DNA of 64,000 bases, taken from positions 87,406,501 through 87,470,500 of the forward strand of contig NC_133158.1 of assembly GCF_040802235.1 (NCBI RefSeq), given 5' to 3'. Source of the stretch: Manis javanica. Lineage: Eukaryota > Chordata > Mammalia > Pholidota > Manidae. The stretch's first letter is position 1. The number at the start of each line of letters is the position of its first letter. Under the pieces are notes generated by a model, which saw only the letters and a list, made by a program, of their open reading frames with translations, did no database searches and was not told the DNA's origin. Both the position numbers and the translations under genes were made by a program. This document shows, in pieces, positions 25,935 through 37,439 of the stretch.

Positions 25935-27285
25935 TTATTCTGGTATCATTAATCTACAATTACATGAGGAACATTGTTTACTAGACTCCCCCCTTCACCA
26001 AGTCCCCCCCACAAACCCCATTATAGTCACTGTTCATCACTGTAGTAAGATGCTGTAGAATCACTACTTGTCTTGTCTGTGTTGCACAGCCCTCCCCATG
26101 CCTCCCCCCACATTATACATGCTAATCTTTATGGCCCCTTTCCTTTTTCCCCCCCTTCCTTACCCCTCCCTTCCCACCCATCCTCCTCAGTCCCTTTCCC
26201 TTTGGTAACTGTTAGTCCATTCTTGGGTTCTGTGAGTCTGCTGCTGTTTTGTTCCTTCTGTTTTTTCTTTGTTCTTATACTCCATATATGAGTGAAATCA
26301 TTTGGTACTTGTTTTTCTCTGCCTGGCTTATTTCACTGAGCATAATACCCTTTAGCTCCATCCATGTTGTTGCAAATGGTAGGATTTGTTTTCTTCTTAT
26401 GGTTGAATAATATTCCTTTGTGTATATGTACTACATATCCTTTATCCATTCACCTACTGATGGACACTTAGGTTGCTTCCATTTCTTGGCTACTATAAAT
26501 AGTGCTGCGATAAACATAGGGGTGCATATGTCTTTTTCAAACTGGGCTGCTGTATTATTAGGGTAAATTCCTAGAAGTGGAATTCCTGGATCAAATGGTA
26601 TTTCTATTTTGAGCTTTTTGTGGAACCTCCATACTGCTTTCCACAATGGTTGAACTAATTTACATTCCCACCAACAGTGTAGGAGGGTTCTCCTTTCTCC
26701 ACAACCTCGTCAACATTTGTTGTTGTTTGTCTTTTGGATGGTGGCCAGCCCAGCTGGTGTGAGGTGGTATCTCGTTGTGGTTTTAATTTGCATTTCTCTG
26801 ATGATTAGTGATATGGAGCATCTTTTCATGTGCCTGTTGGCCATCTGAATTTCTTCTTCGGATAAGTGTCTGTTCAGATCCTCTGCCTACTTTTAATTGG
26901 ATTATTTGCTTTTTGTGTGTTGAGGCACATGAGATCTTTATATATTTTGGATGTCAACCCCTTATCAGATATGTCATTTATGAATATATTCTCCCATACT
27001 GTAGGGTGCCTTTTTGTTCTACTGATGGTGTCCTTTGCTGTACAGAAGCTTTTCAGCTTGATATACTCCCAGTTGCTCATTTTTTGCTTTTGCTTCCCTT
27101 GCCTGGGGAGATATGTTCATGAAGAAGTCACTCATGTTTATGTCCAAGAGATTTTTGCCTGTGTTTTTTTCTAAGAGTTTTATGGTTTCATGACTTACTT
27201 TCCAGTCTTTGATCCATTTCCAATTTACTTTTGTATATGGGGTTAGACAATGATCCAGTTTCATTCTCTTACATGTAGCTGTCTA
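25935..27285 (-). mobile_element. L1 3' end, reverse orientation, 5'-truncated
   Basis: From its own 5' end at about 27285 down to about 25935 this is the end of ORF2 followed by a long 3' UTR. On the plus strand the C-rich block at 25988-26190 is the reverse of the G-rich 3' UTR also seen at 30940-31140 and 62580-62800. 'gatccagtttcattctcttac' at about 27250, 'tgttctactgatggtgtcc' at 27017 and 'tccatccatgttgttgcaaatgg' at 26358 are standard L1 ORF2/3' landmarks. L1 similarity stops near 27285. No clear poly(T) is left at the 25935 end, so the tail has decayed. Confidence 0.93.
26431..27264 (-). pseudogene. L1 ORF2 C-terminal remnant
   Basis: Two open stretches keep recognisable ORF2p C-terminal text: 27019-27264 (residues such as [20 protein letters not shown]) and 26431-26646 (DPGIPLLGIYP and CTPMFIAALF). 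They are in different frames with stops between. The endonuclease and reverse-transcriptase domains are absent because the copy is 5'-truncated, so it cannot be functional. Confidence 0.9.
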
Positions 27286-27865
27286 TCAGTAGCTTTTGAA
27301 TTAAAAAATAAGAGATTCTTTTCTATAATAAAACATCAATAATTTTATTCTGGGCAGGACTTACATTTTGAAAGCAGGTTTGCTATAAGGATGTGTCTTA
27401 AAGACAATTTTACAGAGAACATGAAAGCAACTTGTCACAGTGAAATGATTTGAATTGATACTGTATTTTGGTATACAGCCTACTGATAAATAGTCAGATA
27501 TATTAAACTCTAATGGGAGACAGTGGGCTAGAAAGATAGAGATCATTTTTTGGGGGTATTTTTACATGGCACAGAGGCATATTGTAATATATGTCAATAA
27601 TAATAGATTTTAAACCAATTAATATTTTATTTCAAAGGACATTGTTTACTTTTGTTATTTTATTTTAACTGGCCACATATTTAATGCCAAATACTTAAAT
27701 ATCAACTGAAGAATCTGTATTATGCATTACTACTCTAATGGGTGTTTTATAAAATCTATAAATATAGGAAATACCTGTAGCAATCAAGTAAGCAGAGTGC
27801 CTCCACAGAGAATTCTAGAGTCAATAAGTGATCACTAATTATGTTTGCAATTAGATCAGGGATCA
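27286..27865. other. Unassigned A/T-rich DNA
   Basis: Short spacer after the L1 with no recognised feature. Confidence 0.4.
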
Positions 27866-28160
27866 ACAAACTTTTTCTGTGAAGGAGCAGAAGACAGTAA
27901 ATGTTTTAAGTTTTCGTAGCCAAGAGCTAAATTGAGGATAGTATGAAAGTACTTATGTAACAAGATAAAAAACATATTTTTGCTAATATTAAGATATTAA
28001 CTCAAAATACAATAACAATATAGAATTTATTTAATAGCATATCATTTAATTGCTGTTCAGAGTTAGTCTTCCCCATCATAAAGATTGATTGCAAATAATC
28101 ATTTGTTAACAGTGATCTTCAATGAGATTTTACACTTTCATCTTTGAAAATGGCTTTTTT
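27866..28160 (+). repeat. hAT-Charlie-like DNA transposon piece
   Basis: Starts 'cagggatcaacaaactttttc' then 'gtgaaggagcagaagacag' and 'aaatgttttaagttttcgtagcc', the diverged form of a common hAT-Charlie/MER terminal region. The following A/T-rich kilobase (to about 28900) may be the body of the same element, but I cannot confirm coding remains. Confidence 0.5.
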
Positions 28161-29975
28161 TCTATAGAGGTACTGCCAAATACTATTATTGATCCAATAA
28201 ATTTAAAATCATGCGTATTATTTTTTAATGGCATTTTTTTTTATCCCTTAGAAAGCCGTTAGAATTCTATTAGATTTTTTCCCTTGATATTTGTCTTACA
28301 TCAGCACATTACAAAGTAGTCATTCCTGATTGAAAGGTTAGGTTAAATGGATTTTGAAATAAAAAATTTCCTTTGTATTTTCATTAAGATGTGAAAAATG
28401 CTGGTGGAGCTGCATTTGATCTTGGAAAATATACCAGCTCCAAATATTTGTGGAAATGGAGATCTTGCTTTTACTTCTGCAATGCAAGAAATGAATAGAG
28501 ACACTTAGTATTACTAAGGACTCATATAACATGAGTTGACTAAATGACTTATTATATAGTGTAAGTTCCCCACATAAACACAATTTTGAATTGTAATTGT
28601 GGGATGGATACATTAAGAATCATTTTCAAGTCTGCAGCAAGGCTAATTTCTGAAGCTGTTCAGAAGTCATTAATATTGGCTAAGGACAGTTCTCATTCAG
28701 AAAAATATTTAGTTGATTATTGATGCTGCTCTTAACTCTTCAAGCAACTTTTCTTGTGGAAAGAATAATTATCTGTAAAATATAAATGTGTAAAAGCCAT
28801 ATGAAACTCCCTGGCAATACAAGACCAGGTTGCAAGCTAATTTGTGGATCTTTATACTAGATGATAATGATTATGAGAGTTGTACCATTTTTGGCACAGA
28901 CGGGTCCCTCAATAAGTGACTATTAATTTAAAGTGTGTATACATATTGACACATATATACATATATACATACATACATCCTATATATGCATACAAATAAG
29001 TATATATATATATATTTATATATATCAGTACATGTCAATTTTTTTGTCTTTTGTATTTGAGTTCCAGTAAGTATAGGTACAAATGGAAATATAAAACATA
29101 AAACCTCTTTCCTCGGTATAGAATTATGTGCTGGAGATAGCTCACACCAGCTAACTAGGATCAACTGTTAAAATTACTAAACTTATAAGCCAAAGATTAA
29201 ATTACATATACTTAGAGTTAAATAATTTTTACTAGAAAGATAATGGATACATAAATTCATCTCTTCCTAATTATCATACTGAATTTTGCTGTAATCTATA
29301 TTCTTGAGGTTATTTATGTCTATTGTATCTTTATGGTAGAAATATGCAAAGACGTACAAGTGTAAATTTCTTCCCAAATCTGTATTCAGTGTCTAAACAT
29401 TCTACACACTGAAATTAGCTTTGGTGAGTATTTACACACAGTGACAGGCAAATACTACAAATCAGGACTTGATCTATAGTTTTGTTTGTCTTGACTTAAG
29501 GAATTAATGAAACAAGTGCAAATAATGCAAAATAAATGTAAATGTGTGTTGGTTCTACAACCACTACATTGTGGATAACACACACATACACCAAAAATAT
29601 TTGAAAATTACTATCCACATCAGCACAGAAGTTGCACAAGTCATAAAGTGAAATTCCAATGTACGTCTGTATTGTTTCATTTTTCTTCACACTGATCAAT
29701 GTGTTTGAAAATATCATAGGGCCATTTGGTGACCATTCCTAGCCTACCATTGGGCTCTGAGGCTGCCTGCTTGGTTCCTGCTATTGCTCTTGGCACGGTC
29801 ACAGCATTTGGGGCCTCTATTAAAGAACTGACTCCCGTGGAAGAAGGGGAAACCTCAAAGAGCATTCCCAGAGCTGACAACTCCTGCTTGTTGCTGTCTT
29901 AGTGCAGGACCCAGAATGCAGTGGGCCCTTTATAAATAACAGCTTAACAGAGAGTGACAATTAAGAATTGAGTCC
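28161..29975. other. Unassigned DNA with an AT/TATACA microsatellite
   Basis: An (ATACAT)/(TA)n tract at about 28940-29030. 29700-29975 is less A/T-rich and unrepetitive, ending at the L1 insertion site. Confidence 0.4.
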
Positions 29976-30790
29976 TTGCAAGAAAACATAAGCAAAACTC
30001 TCTTGAATATAAATATGAGCAACTTTTTCATGAACATATCTCCCCAGGCAAGGGAAGCAAAAGCAAAAATGAACAACTGGGACTATATCAAGCTGAAAAG
30101 CTTCTGTACAGCAAAGGACACCATCAGTAGAACAAAAAGGCACCCTACAGTATGGGAGAATATATTCATAAATGACATATCTGATAAGGGGTTGACATCC
30201 AAAATATATAAAAATCTCATTGCCTCAACAAACAAAAAGCAAATAATCCAATTAAAAGTAGGCAGAGGATCTGAACAGACACTTCTCCAAAGAAATTCAG
30301 ATGGCCAACAGGCACATGACATATCGCTAATCATCAGAGAAATGCAAATTAAAACCACAATGAGATATCACCTCACACCAGCTGGGCTGGCCACCATCCA
30401 AAAGACAAACAACAACAAATGTTGGTGAGGATGTGGAGAAAGGGGAACCCTCCTACACTGCTGGTGGGAATGTAAATTAGTTCAACCATTGTGGAAAACA
30501 ATATGGAGGTTCCTCAAAAAACTAAAAATAGAAATATTGTTTGACCCAGGAATTCTACTTCTAGGAATTTACCCTAAGAATGCAGGATCCCAGTTTCAAA
30601 AAGACATATGCATGCCTATGTTTATCGCAGCACTATTTACAATAGCTAAGAAAGGAAGCAACCTAAGTGTCCATCGGTAGGTGAATGGATAAAGAAGATG
30701 TGGTACATGTACACAATGGAATATTATTCAACCATAAGAAGAAAACAAATCCTACCATTTGCAACAACATGAATGGATCTAGAGGTATTA
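29976..30790 (+). pseudogene. L1 ORF2 C-terminal remnant
   Basis: The first 150-codon open stretch (29976-30428) holds typical ORF2p residues such as [19 protein letters not shown] and [20 protein letters not shown]. After a frame change, 30489-30680 gives LFDPGILLLGIYPKN and MPMFIAALFTIAKK, ending in a stop before the usual C-terminus. Only the C-terminal segment downstream of the RT domain is present, so the copy is inactive. Confidence 0.93.
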
Positions 30791-31197
30791 TATTCAATGA
30801 AATAAATCAGGCAGAGAAAGACAAGTACAAAATGATTTACCTCATCTGTGGAGCATAAAAACAAAGCAAAAACTGAAGGAACCAAACAGGAGCAGACTCA
30901 CAGAACCCAAGAATGGACTAACAGTTACCAAAGGGAAGGGACTGGGGAGGGTGTGTGGGAAGGGAGGGATAAGGGGAATAAGGGGCATTATGATTAGCAC
31001 ACATAATGTGGCGGGGGCACGGGGAAGGCACTATAGCACCGAGAAGACAAATAGTGACTCTATAGCATCTTACTATGCTGACGGACAGTGACTGTAATGG
31101 AGTATGTAGGGGGGACTTGATAATGGGGGGACCTAGTAACCACAGTGTTGCTCATGTGATTGTACATTAATGATAACCAAAAAAAAAAAAAAAAGGT
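29976..31197 (+). mobile_element. L1 3' end, 5'-truncated, with poly(A) and target-site duplication
   Basis: Runs from inside ORF2 to a 16-A tail at 31179-31194. It is flanked by a 17-bp imperfect duplication, 29959-29975 and 31198-31214 (15 of 17 match), which fixes both ends and shows L1-type target-primed insertion. Its 3' UTR is the G-rich type shared with the copies at 25.9 and 62.4 kb. Two duplication mismatches suggest a moderately old insertion. Confidence 0.95.
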
Positions 31198-31249
31198 AAT
31201 AAAGAATTCAGTCCCTATGAGAGCAAGGCACTGCAGGGTGATGGGAGTG

Positions 31250-31880
31250 TCTCTGCAGGTCCCTGCTCACTGACCCACAAAAACCCTTCGCCCAGGCCTT
31301 CTGCTCTTCTGCGCTCGTCCTGCACTTGGCCGGTCAAGGGGAACACGTCTGAGACGCAGCGCCTCCTTCAGTTCGCGTCCTTGGCGCTCAGTTTGCCTGA
31401 CTTCAGTCCCAGGCCTCTGTGGGGAGCTCAGCTCTTTTTTGGCTGCTTGAGGCCCCCGAGCTGGGAAGGTGACTTTTCCAGTTTAAGGTGTAAGGCAGCC
31501 GCAGACCTCCCTGTGCAGCCAGGATAAGGGAACGTCTCAGTTACGGGCAACTCGCCGAGCCTCAGAGGAGGCTGTCCTAGGGTCTGCCCCGATGAACAGA
31601 GAGCCGGCACCCTTTGGACTCGGGTGCAGGTTCCATAAGTGCTCTCCAAGCTGTGTGGGCTTAATGGCTCAGAAACCCCCTTCAGGGATCCAGTGTGGAA
31701 AAAAGTTAACCAGAAATCCCTCCGCTTGGCTATTGAGAAGGCGCCAAGCTGTCATTACGTCTGCATTGCACAGCAGCCGCCTGAGGCTGAGCTGGGCGGG
31801 CATTCTCTTTCAGAAGACTCTGAAAACTTGGGGGCCTGAGGCGGAGACCCGGAGGGCTGTGTGGTGTGAAGCCTGAAGCA
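31250..31880. promoter_or_regulatory. GC-rich segment, weak CpG island
   Basis: GC-rich against A/T-rich flanks with scattered CpGs (for example around 31312-31390, 31545-31620 and 31790-31850), less dense than the island at 17 kb. Open frames of up to 94 codons exist on the plus strand (31592-31876) without a recognisable domain. It could be a decayed CpG island, an exon of an unknown transcript or an old GC-rich repeat. Confidence 0.4.
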
Positions 31881-32892
31881 ACCTGCACTGTGATTTACCC
31901 TTTCCAGTCCCAGGTTTCCCCTTACCATTTCCTTTTCTTCCTCTTTGCTCTGGCACGCAAACCCTTTTCTTGTTTCTCAGCAGAGCAGACCACCTCTCCC
32001 AACCGGTCTTTTTGTTTCTAAATATCCTTTAAATGTTTTCCAGGATAGTAATTTGTTAAGCTATGTAAAGAACTTTAAGACTCCTCTTGGACTTGAGCCA
32101 TCCTTTTCCAAGATCTTTCAAAAACAGTTACATGAAATCTTGATGACCTAGAAAGATCTTCATCACAATATTTATAAAAGAAAAAGGTGTAAACAACTTA
32201 AATAACCTACAACAAGGAACTGGATAAGTAAGTTATAGTATGTCCATTTTTGGGGGCATAAGTTATCAGTAAAAAAGTCGACTAATCATGCCCTCAAGGA
32301 AAAGGGCAAGAGATGACACTAGATTAAAAAACAACAAACAAAAACTCTGCTTGTCAAAATAATCCTAAAACATTAGCCAAGAAAAATGGAAAAGCATAGT
32401 GTGTGAAGATAAATAGGAGCAGAAGGAATTAATTTCAATTGGGAAATCAGTGGGAACTTCTCCAAATAGATCTCATTTAAAACATGAAGGAATAAGAAAA
32501 GATATAAGAATAAGAAACATATTTTAGGCCCAGGAACCGAGAGAGCAGAAGGGAAGAGATCTCGAGCTCTTCAGGCACTGGCAAGAGCCCAGATGGAGCA
32601 GACCACAGGAAACAGGAGATAGGGTTCAGGGTGCAGAGCCAGTTCACAGTGAGGAGTTGGTGGATTTTAGACTAAGCACAATGCAACCTATAAATAAGTA
32701 TTTCTTTTAAACTAAAATGTATTTATGTAAACATGTTAGTAGCATAACTAGAATAAATTCAGCTTTTGGTATATGCAGATGAACTAGGAATTTGAACATC
32801 TCCATATATGAGAATGTTCCTGTAAAACTTTTAGCACAGTTCATGCTTCGGAGAACTTCTTAACCACCATCAACTGAAATACTATCCATGTA
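31881..32892. other. Unassigned DNA
   Basis: Pyrimidine-rich start, then A/T-rich sequence, and a purine-rich block at about 32520-32660. No family recognised. Confidence 0.4.
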
Positions 32893-33590
32893 ACTATCTA
32901 GAAATAGAAGACAAGGAAACAATTTGTTCATGAAATTCACTTGTAATTAAATGACAGTTATGAAATACTCTCCTAAGAATTATAATTTTTGTCATACTTC
33001 CATTTGGGAACTTGTAATCACTTAACTATAACAGTGAAATTAAACAAGAGAAAATTCCTGCTTTAAAAAACTTGTTCTGTTTCTGGGTCAACAGAAGAAT
33101 CTTGTTAAATAGCAACAACAAAAATGGTGTAATTACACTATCTAAAAATCAAATAAAATGGAAATATTTACTTATAGATTTCTCATTTACATAATATACA
33201 TTTATAAAACACTATCCAAAGAATTATAATCCCTGAAACTTCCATTTGAGCTACTGTATAATCACTTAATAATGGTAATAATGCCAAAATAGAAAAAGGT
33301 AAAAAGTATTTTAGAAATCAAAGACAAAAAAGACTGTATTATTTTAGTACATTTGTTGACATAACAAAAATACTGTATTTATACTACCTATAAATAGAGT
33401 AAAATGAATCAATTAACTTATAAAAGATGATCTAAAGTTATAAAGCATTATCTAAAGCCTTATAATTCTATCAAACTTTCATTTGGGTCAATGTATAATC
33501 ACTTAATTAATAGCAATAAAACCGAGAAGGCAAAAATCAAAATAACTTTAGTAGAAAGACAAGAAAGTATCTTACTGTGATTCTGGATCT
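32893..33590 (+). repeat. Three-copy tandem repeat, period about 245 bp
   Basis: Units start at 32893 ('actatctagaaatag'), 33137 ('actatctaaaaatc') and 33383 ('actacctataaatag'), spacings 244 and 246. A second landmark, 'taatcactta', falls at 33015, 33259 and 33496, giving 244 and 237. A third, 'cttccatttgg/gag' or 'ctttcatttggg', lies just before each of these. Units are clearly diverged, so the array is old. Confidence 0.85.
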
Positions 33591-33689
33591 TTAAAAATAT
33601 GCCTTTTGGAAGGTAGAATCAATCCAGAAGCTGAAACACTTCTGTTTTTGAGTACAGAGAAACCTAATTTGTGATGTATTAGAGGAAAC

Positions 33690-35700
33690 CAAATGTATGA
33701 CTTCTTATGGGAGGATGGGGTGGAGGATCAGACTCCCTATTCAGATGGGAGAGTTAAATCAAAGGAAGGTCCTCAGTATCTGCCATGCAAGAACATCAGG
33801 ACAAGCTCTTGTCTTTTCTTGTGGAGGTGCTACAGTGTTTCCTTCTCCTGGGGTCCTGAACCCCTGAGAGGCATCTGGTTCCTACTAGCTGTGGGACCCT
33901 GGATCCCTGCTTCATTCATGTATCTCCTTCCCTGGGATCTGGTCATACAGAGAATTCCCTGGTGATCTTCTAGAGTGACCCCAGTGTTCCATTAGAATGT
34001 CCAGGACATAAAGATACTTTTCAAAATGTTCACAATTAAATTCCAACACAAAAAATTTTTGTCTGGAGTTCCCATTTTTTCTTCTTCAAATCACCAAAGT
34101 TACTTTGAACCATCAGTATTCCCCACCTATTTATGAGCTTTTCCCTCATGGGAAATACTCTGACATCAATAATTGCCAGTGATTATATAAAATTTTTCTG
34201 AAAGATTTTGACTTCTATTTTATATGTGTCCAGTTCTCCACACGCATGGCTGATCTTTTCAGTTGCTTTGGAAAGATTGTCTTCTATCTTTTCTGTGGTA
34301 AATTCACTCTGAATTGAGTATTTCATGAAAATGTATTTCTTTTTCTTGATGCAATTCAGGAAGGGCATGAAATTTCTTCTGGAGATTTTTACTTCCTAAC
34401 TGTAGTTTTCTGATTGCAGCAAAACTTTCTTTTTGGAAACTTTTAATATGACTTTAAGTGCGTTGACTATTTTATCTTCTTCAGCTAATTTAGTGTACAT
34501 TTGATTTATTTTTTCTTCAAGAGTTTTCAAGAAAGTATATTAGTTTCCTATAGCTGCTATAACAAATTGCCCCAAATTTAGAGGCTTAAAACAACACAAA
34601 TTTATTATCTTACAGTCTGGACATCATAAATCTGAAATCAGTTTCACTGTCTAAACTTAGGTGTCAGCAGGGCTCTGTTTCCTCTAGAGGCCCAAGGGGA
34701 CAGGCCATTCCTTTTCTTTTACAGCTTCTAGAAGCTGCCTATATTCCTCAGCTTATAAGCATAGCACTTCAACCTTTGCTTCCATCATATAATTTCCTTT
34801 TCTGACTCTGACCCTGCTTTTAAGGATCTTTTTGCTTATACTGATCCTAAGCAGAGCAGGATACTCTCCCCATCTGAAGATCCTTCACTTAATCAGATCT
34901 ATCAAATCCCTTTTGGTGTGTAAATTCCTAGGGATTAGGATGTTGACATCATTCAGGTCCATTTTTCAGCCTACCACTTCAGTTTGTTTCTTCTAAACCT
35001 CTACTAAGAGGTTGCCATTTTCTGGTATGTTTGTTTAATGGCGTTCTCAATTCCCACAATCCATTCTGTCTTCTATAAGAAGAGGATTCCTCAGCTATAG
35101 CAAATGCTCACCGAGAAATTCTATCTGAATTTTGCTTTTAGAATGTATTCCATACCACTTCAGAGTTTTATAGCATTGCATTTCATTTGATTTTCACTCA
35201 TTTTTGTTTCCATCCTTCTACCTGTGAAAGCAGCTTTGTGCTTTCCTCAAGATTGTAATTTCCATTCAAATAATTTTTTAATGTCTGAAGTTACACTTCA
35301 TTTTCCTGATGTATAATGAAGGCAGTTTTAGTTGTAGCTACTTGAAATTTTAAGGTCTTGCCCCATTTGAAGACTGAATCTTGTTAGATTTGCCATCAGC
35401 CCATCTTATTCTAAACATTTAGATTACTCTTCTTTCAGTCTTTTTCTAAGTTTCTTTTCTTAAGCCCAAATAAACAATTGGAAGTTCCAGATCTCTATTA
35501 ATGGCCTCCAGCTTTTGTATTTCTGTTAAAAGTGTTCTCAAGTCTGGCTTCCATTAAACTTAATTCAATTCTTGCAAATTCTTCTTTATAAGGCTAAGCA
35601 TCTCAAAGATGCTCTCTTTCCTTCAGAAGGGCAGAAACTCTAATGGGCAGTTTATCTTTAACTGCATGAAGTAGGATTCTAATGATTAAAGAATCCTAAT
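33690..35700 (-). pseudogene. Decayed retrocopy of a cTAGE/MIA2 (TANGO1-family) gene
   Basis: Conceptual translation of the minus strand follows the cTAGE5/MIA2 coiled coil and Pro-rich tail in order, through frameshifts and stops. Motifs seen: FEMLSLIKK (about 35590-35615), TEIQKLEA (35504-35527), a KEE-stop-SK..E-stop-D.LMA block (35391-35436), LEEKINQMYTKLAEEDK (34472-34523), KATEKISHACGELDTYK (34215-34270), EKYLYVLD (33999-34022) and SPGNSLYDQIPGKE (33925-33966). The living protein is an ER-exit-site cargo receptor partner for bulky cargo. The N-terminal membrane segment is not recognisable. Absence of introns between distant motifs suggests retroposition. An MLT1 LTR splits it at 34543-34982. 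Family assignment is by remembered motifs; MIA2 versus MIA3 versus a cTAGE paralogue is open. Confidence 0.75.
34543..34982 (-). mobile_element. MLT1-type LTR, reverse orientation, inside the pseudogene
   Basis: Plus strand reads 'ttagtttcctatagctgctataac', 'aaattgccccaaatttagagg', 'ttaaaacaacacaaatttatt', 'tctggacatcataaatctg', 'cagcagggctctgtttcctc', 'gcttataagcatagcact' and 'gttgacatcattcagg', the reverse of an MLT1-like LTR. Coding-like text of the pseudogene resumes on both sides. Confidence 0.88.
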
Positions 35701-36287
35701 AGAACTAAAGCTACCACCCTCTCCTACAGCAAGCTGGAACTATCTGGGCTTGGTCTCAAATCCCTTGTCAGCACTGCCACTACCTGCCTCAGCCTCTCCA
35801 GGACCAGAGTGATCTAGAACATCACAGTCATTACTTGACCCATCATGGCCCCAGCAGCCACAGCTAAGCCCCATCAATATGGTCAGAAAATTCTGTCAAT
35901 ATTCTGCCTGGAACCCCATCAGTGCCTAACAACCAGGATAGATATTACTATAGGTGGGAAAGAAGGGGAAAGGACATTTGAAGAGAATCTCCCAACTTTC
36001 CTAACATGGTGACAAAAATAGACAAGGATAATACCACATGACCCCAGAGGTTACCGACTAGGTCCCTAGAGGCCAGAGATGGTCCTCTCAGTCTCTGGCC
36101 ACTCCAGCCCTTCCCAGTGCCCCAAGCATCCTGAGAATCCATGTCTCATCTCCCCTGTCAGTCATTCAAGGACACTGGTGGGATACCCCATTAGTGAAGC
36201 ACTGGTTGGGAGGATTTGCAAGTTGCCAGCTCTAGCCAATGTTTTATCTGCTCTTAAATAGACTTTTCATTCTATGGCCCATTTAAG
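35701..36287. other. Unassigned DNA upstream of the pseudogene
   Basis: Could include the 5' UTR or N-terminal part of the retrocopy, but no motif supports that. Confidence 0.35.
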
Positions 36288-36478
36288 ATTGCCAAATTTA
36301 GCAAAGAGAGGTACAGGGCATCCAGTTAAATTTTAATTTCAGTAACAATGAATTGTATTTTAGTATAAATATGTCTATACAATAGTTGGTGATATACTCA
36401 TAAGAAAAACTATTTGTTGTTCATCTTTAATTCATACCCAACTGAACATCCTGTTTTTATCTGGCAACCTTTACTCCT
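36288..36478. mobile_element. Palindromic MITE-like DNA transposon
   Basis: The left arm (ttgccaaatttagc ... acagggcatccagttaaa ... aacaatgaatt) and the reverse complement of the right arm (gttgccagata ... acaggatgttcagttgg ... aacaacaaata) match in order, so the whole 190 bp can fold into one long imperfect hairpin. It has the look of a known mammalian palindromic MER element; I do not name the family. Confidence 0.75.
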
Positions 36479-36927
36479 GGAGTCTTCATTCTGCCCACAG
36501 TGCAGAGAGAACACTCCTTGCATCCAGTGACTCCCTTTGTTTTGTTTGGCCAGCCTTGAATGTATACTGGGTGGAAGGTTATGGAAGGCTCAACAAAGGG
36601 TTTTGGCCAATGGTATGCTGGTGTCAGATCCCGCCAGCTGATTAGAGCTGATTGTGAACATTTTTCCCCACCCTGTGTTCAGCAACGTCTCATTCATATC
36701 TTGAAACAAGCTGTGGTTAGCATTTACACTAACACAGTTCACAAACACTAAGGATGAAAGTTGTGTACACCCTCCGAATCCACAGTCCCCTGGATAGTTG
36801 GCTGTTTTAATTTGCACACAACTCATTATGACTGATATTCTTTAACCATAACTCTGGCATTGTGGATGTGGGTAAACCACTGCAGTCAGTTTGCTCCCCT
36901 TTAGTTAAAGGTGAATGAGAAATGCCG

Positions 36928-36946
36928 TTGCCACCAGGGGTCACTC
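36928..36946 (+). promoter_or_regulatory. CTCF-like binding motif
   Basis: The sequence 'tgccaccaggggtcactc' agrees with the CTCF core (CCACCAGGGGGCGCT-like) except for a T in the G run and an A for the CpG. A single match by eye; occupancy cannot be judged. Confidence 0.45.
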
Positions 36947-37439
36947 TTAACCTCCTGAACGCAAAAGCAGCCACACCATAAAGCAATCTCCTGGTGATGC
37001 ACAAAAGTGGGAAAGCATTTTCTGAACCATGAAGCAGATAACCCAAAATTCATTCTACATTTTTAATGTAGCACTGTGGAGTTTCCTTAGAACATACAAT
37101 AGTTAAAGCACCAGAATTTTGGATGTTAGTCTTAATTATCACTTACCCATTGATTGTCAAGTACAGAAACTCATGCATTATAGTCTCTGCCCTTTAGGGC
37201 TATCAAAAGAAATAAAGAATATTAAGAGATGGAGGAAACTGTATTTAATTAAGGTTTAGCCTTATATTCACAGTCTTGGACATAGAGTGAGGTCATAGAA
37301 GTAAGGAGAAGGCTTCTGCAGGGTTAAAACACTTTGATGACCACTTGATCAATGAAAGGTAATGAGTCATAGACTGAAATTGACTGAAAACAATTCTGCT
37401 TAAAACATAGCTCCATTCTTCCTATAGTTTCTGTAATAT

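Noticed and set aside
25925-27353. A 19-bp pair 'atcaatagctttattctgg' / 'atcaataattttattctgg' as target duplication of the minus-strand L1
   Set aside because: 17 of 19 match, but the left copy overlaps the degenerate L1 tail, no poly(T) separates it from the UTR, and about 50 bp of non-L1 sequence lie before the right copy.
28940-29030. Possible regulatory TATA-rich array
   Set aside because: A plain AT/TATACA microsatellite.
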